Assembly: GCA_947476145.1 (NCBI GenBank)
Contig: CANJPH010000001.1
Coordinates: 62,001-126,000, forward strand
Source: Bacteroidota bacterium
Lineage (GTDB): Bacteria > Bacteroidota > Bacteroidia > Chitinophagales > Chitinophagaceae
Reading direction: 5' to 3'
DNA: 64,000 nt
The stretch's first letter is position 1. Each line of letters starts with the position of its first letter. A model generated the notes under the pieces. The model had not been told where the DNA came from and made no database searches. It saw only the letters and a program-made list of their open reading frames with translations. A program made the translations under genes and the position numbers. This document shows, in pieces, positions 63,476 through 64,000 of the stretch.

Positions 63476-64000
63476 ATGCAATTCATTAAAGCGTCAATTA
63501 TAACCATTGGAGATGAATTACTCATTGGTCAAGTAATTGATACCAACAGTGCCTATATTGCGCAATCGCTCAATAAAATTGGAGTCACTGTAAGCAACCG
63601 AATCGCAGTTGGAGACGATAAAGACGCTATTTTAGATGCTTTAGAAAATACTTCAAAACATAGTAATGTAGTGATCATTACTGGTGGGTTAGGCCCCACT
63701 GCAGATGATATCACTAAGCCTTTATTAAATGAATATTTTGGAGGTAAAATGGTGATACATCAGCCTTCATTAGAACATATCACAGATATATTTGTAAATA
63801 AATATCAACGTCCCTTAATCGAAAGAAATATTAAGCAAGCAGAAGTTCCAGATGTTTGCGAAGTATTATTTAATGAAAACGGTACGGCGCCTGGTATGCT
63901 ATTTGAAAAAGCAGGTGTGCTTTATTTTTCTTTGCCTGGAGTGCCACACGAAATGAAGGGATTAGTGGACAAATATGTGATTCCAAGAATTAAACAATCT
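63476..64000 (+). CDS. cinA: CinA family protein (N-terminal part, cut by window)
   Basis: I translated this frame from the ATG at 63476; 175 codons run to the right edge without a stop. The start ASIITIGDELLIGQVIDTNS, then ITGGLGPTADDITKPLL and LPGVPHEMKGL, is diagnostic of the CinA N-terminal molybdopterin-binding-like domain. Full proteins are about 410-420 residues and usually end in a nicotinamide-nucleotide amidohydrolase domain, which would lie outside the window. A TACTTTG sequence 21 bases before the ATG may be a promoter element. Confidence 0.93.
   Translation, partial: MQFIKASIITIGDELLIGQVIDTNSAYIAQSLNKIGVTVSNRIAVGDDKDAILDALENTSKHSNVVIITGGLGPTADDITKPLLNEYFGGKMVIHQPSLEHITDIFVNKYQRPLIERNIKQAEVPDVCEVLFNENGTAPGMLFEKAGVLYFSLPGVPHEMKGLVDKYVIPRIKQS

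Overview
The window is chromosomal DNA from a member of the Bacteroidota, most likely family Chitinophagaceae or a close relative; I cannot fix the genus. The evidence is low GC content, few Shine-Dalgarno sites, repeated TAnnTTTG promoter -7 elements ahead of start codons, and many families typical of the phylum (DUF3822, DUF4199, BT_3928-type DoxX, DUF1599, an HU-CCDC81-like membrane protein, DUF721 beside recF). It is mostly housekeeping DNA, densely packed, with no rRNA, tRNA, CRISPR array, insertion sequence or prophage that I can see, and no gene-free stretch above 300 bases.

Layout. 1-1209: a MATE exporter cut by the left edge. 1282-6279: a tight operon DUF3822-rsmD-5-formyl-THF cyclo-ligase-lpxK-rnr. 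6296-11827: a saccharopine-dehydrogenase-like gene, a spacer with DnaA-box-like sites, gyrA and a TPR protein. 12006-16314: an N-acetylhexosamine/glycoasparagine locus (GH109-like enzyme, NahK-like sugar kinase, glycosylasparaginase, CutC). 16341-24491: serA, a serine hydrolase, a membrane pyrophosphatase with an extra C-terminal domain, a BlaI/M56 sensor pair, WbqC-like and LEA-type proteins. 24517-32167: pyrE, NUDIX, coaD, pyrB, pyrR, recF, DUF721/DciA-like, CBS, BT_3928, DUF1599 and folP. 32241-38639: FKBP, DHH phosphatase, ndk, DEAD helicase, GH25 lysozyme and an M20 amidohydrolase. 38894-44779: a dihydroorotase homologue that has lost its catalytic residues, DUF4199, two glycosyltransferases, gmhA, gmhB and an unknown secreted protein, suggesting lipopolysaccharide heptose and glycan assembly. 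44795-56626: lepA, tpiA, a GlmU-like protein, pruA, pdhA, a TPR protein, an Fe-S (CCG) protein, EVE, an SpmA-SpmB fusion, ychF and a glutaminyl cyclase. 56636-62892: a four-gene operon with a 1002-residue TPR protein, a TonB-receptor-like barrel without a plug, an HU-like membrane protein and a methyltransferase. 63020-64000: a thioesterase and the start of cinA.

The genes link as follows. Pyrimidine synthesis is represented by pyrR, pyrB, pyrE and the dihydroorotase-like protein, spread over about 15 kb. Envelope functions recur: lpxK, the heptose/glycosyltransferase operon, GH25, the TPR/barrel operon and several lipoproteins. The most unusual items are the catalytically dead dihydroorotase homologue, the pyrophosphatase C-terminal extension followed by a BlaI/M56 pair, the TPR/barrel/HU operon, the amino-sugar locus with two probable Tat substrates, and a set of promoters so close to start codons that the mRNAs may be leaderless. 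None of these is proved to be a new system from sequence alone.
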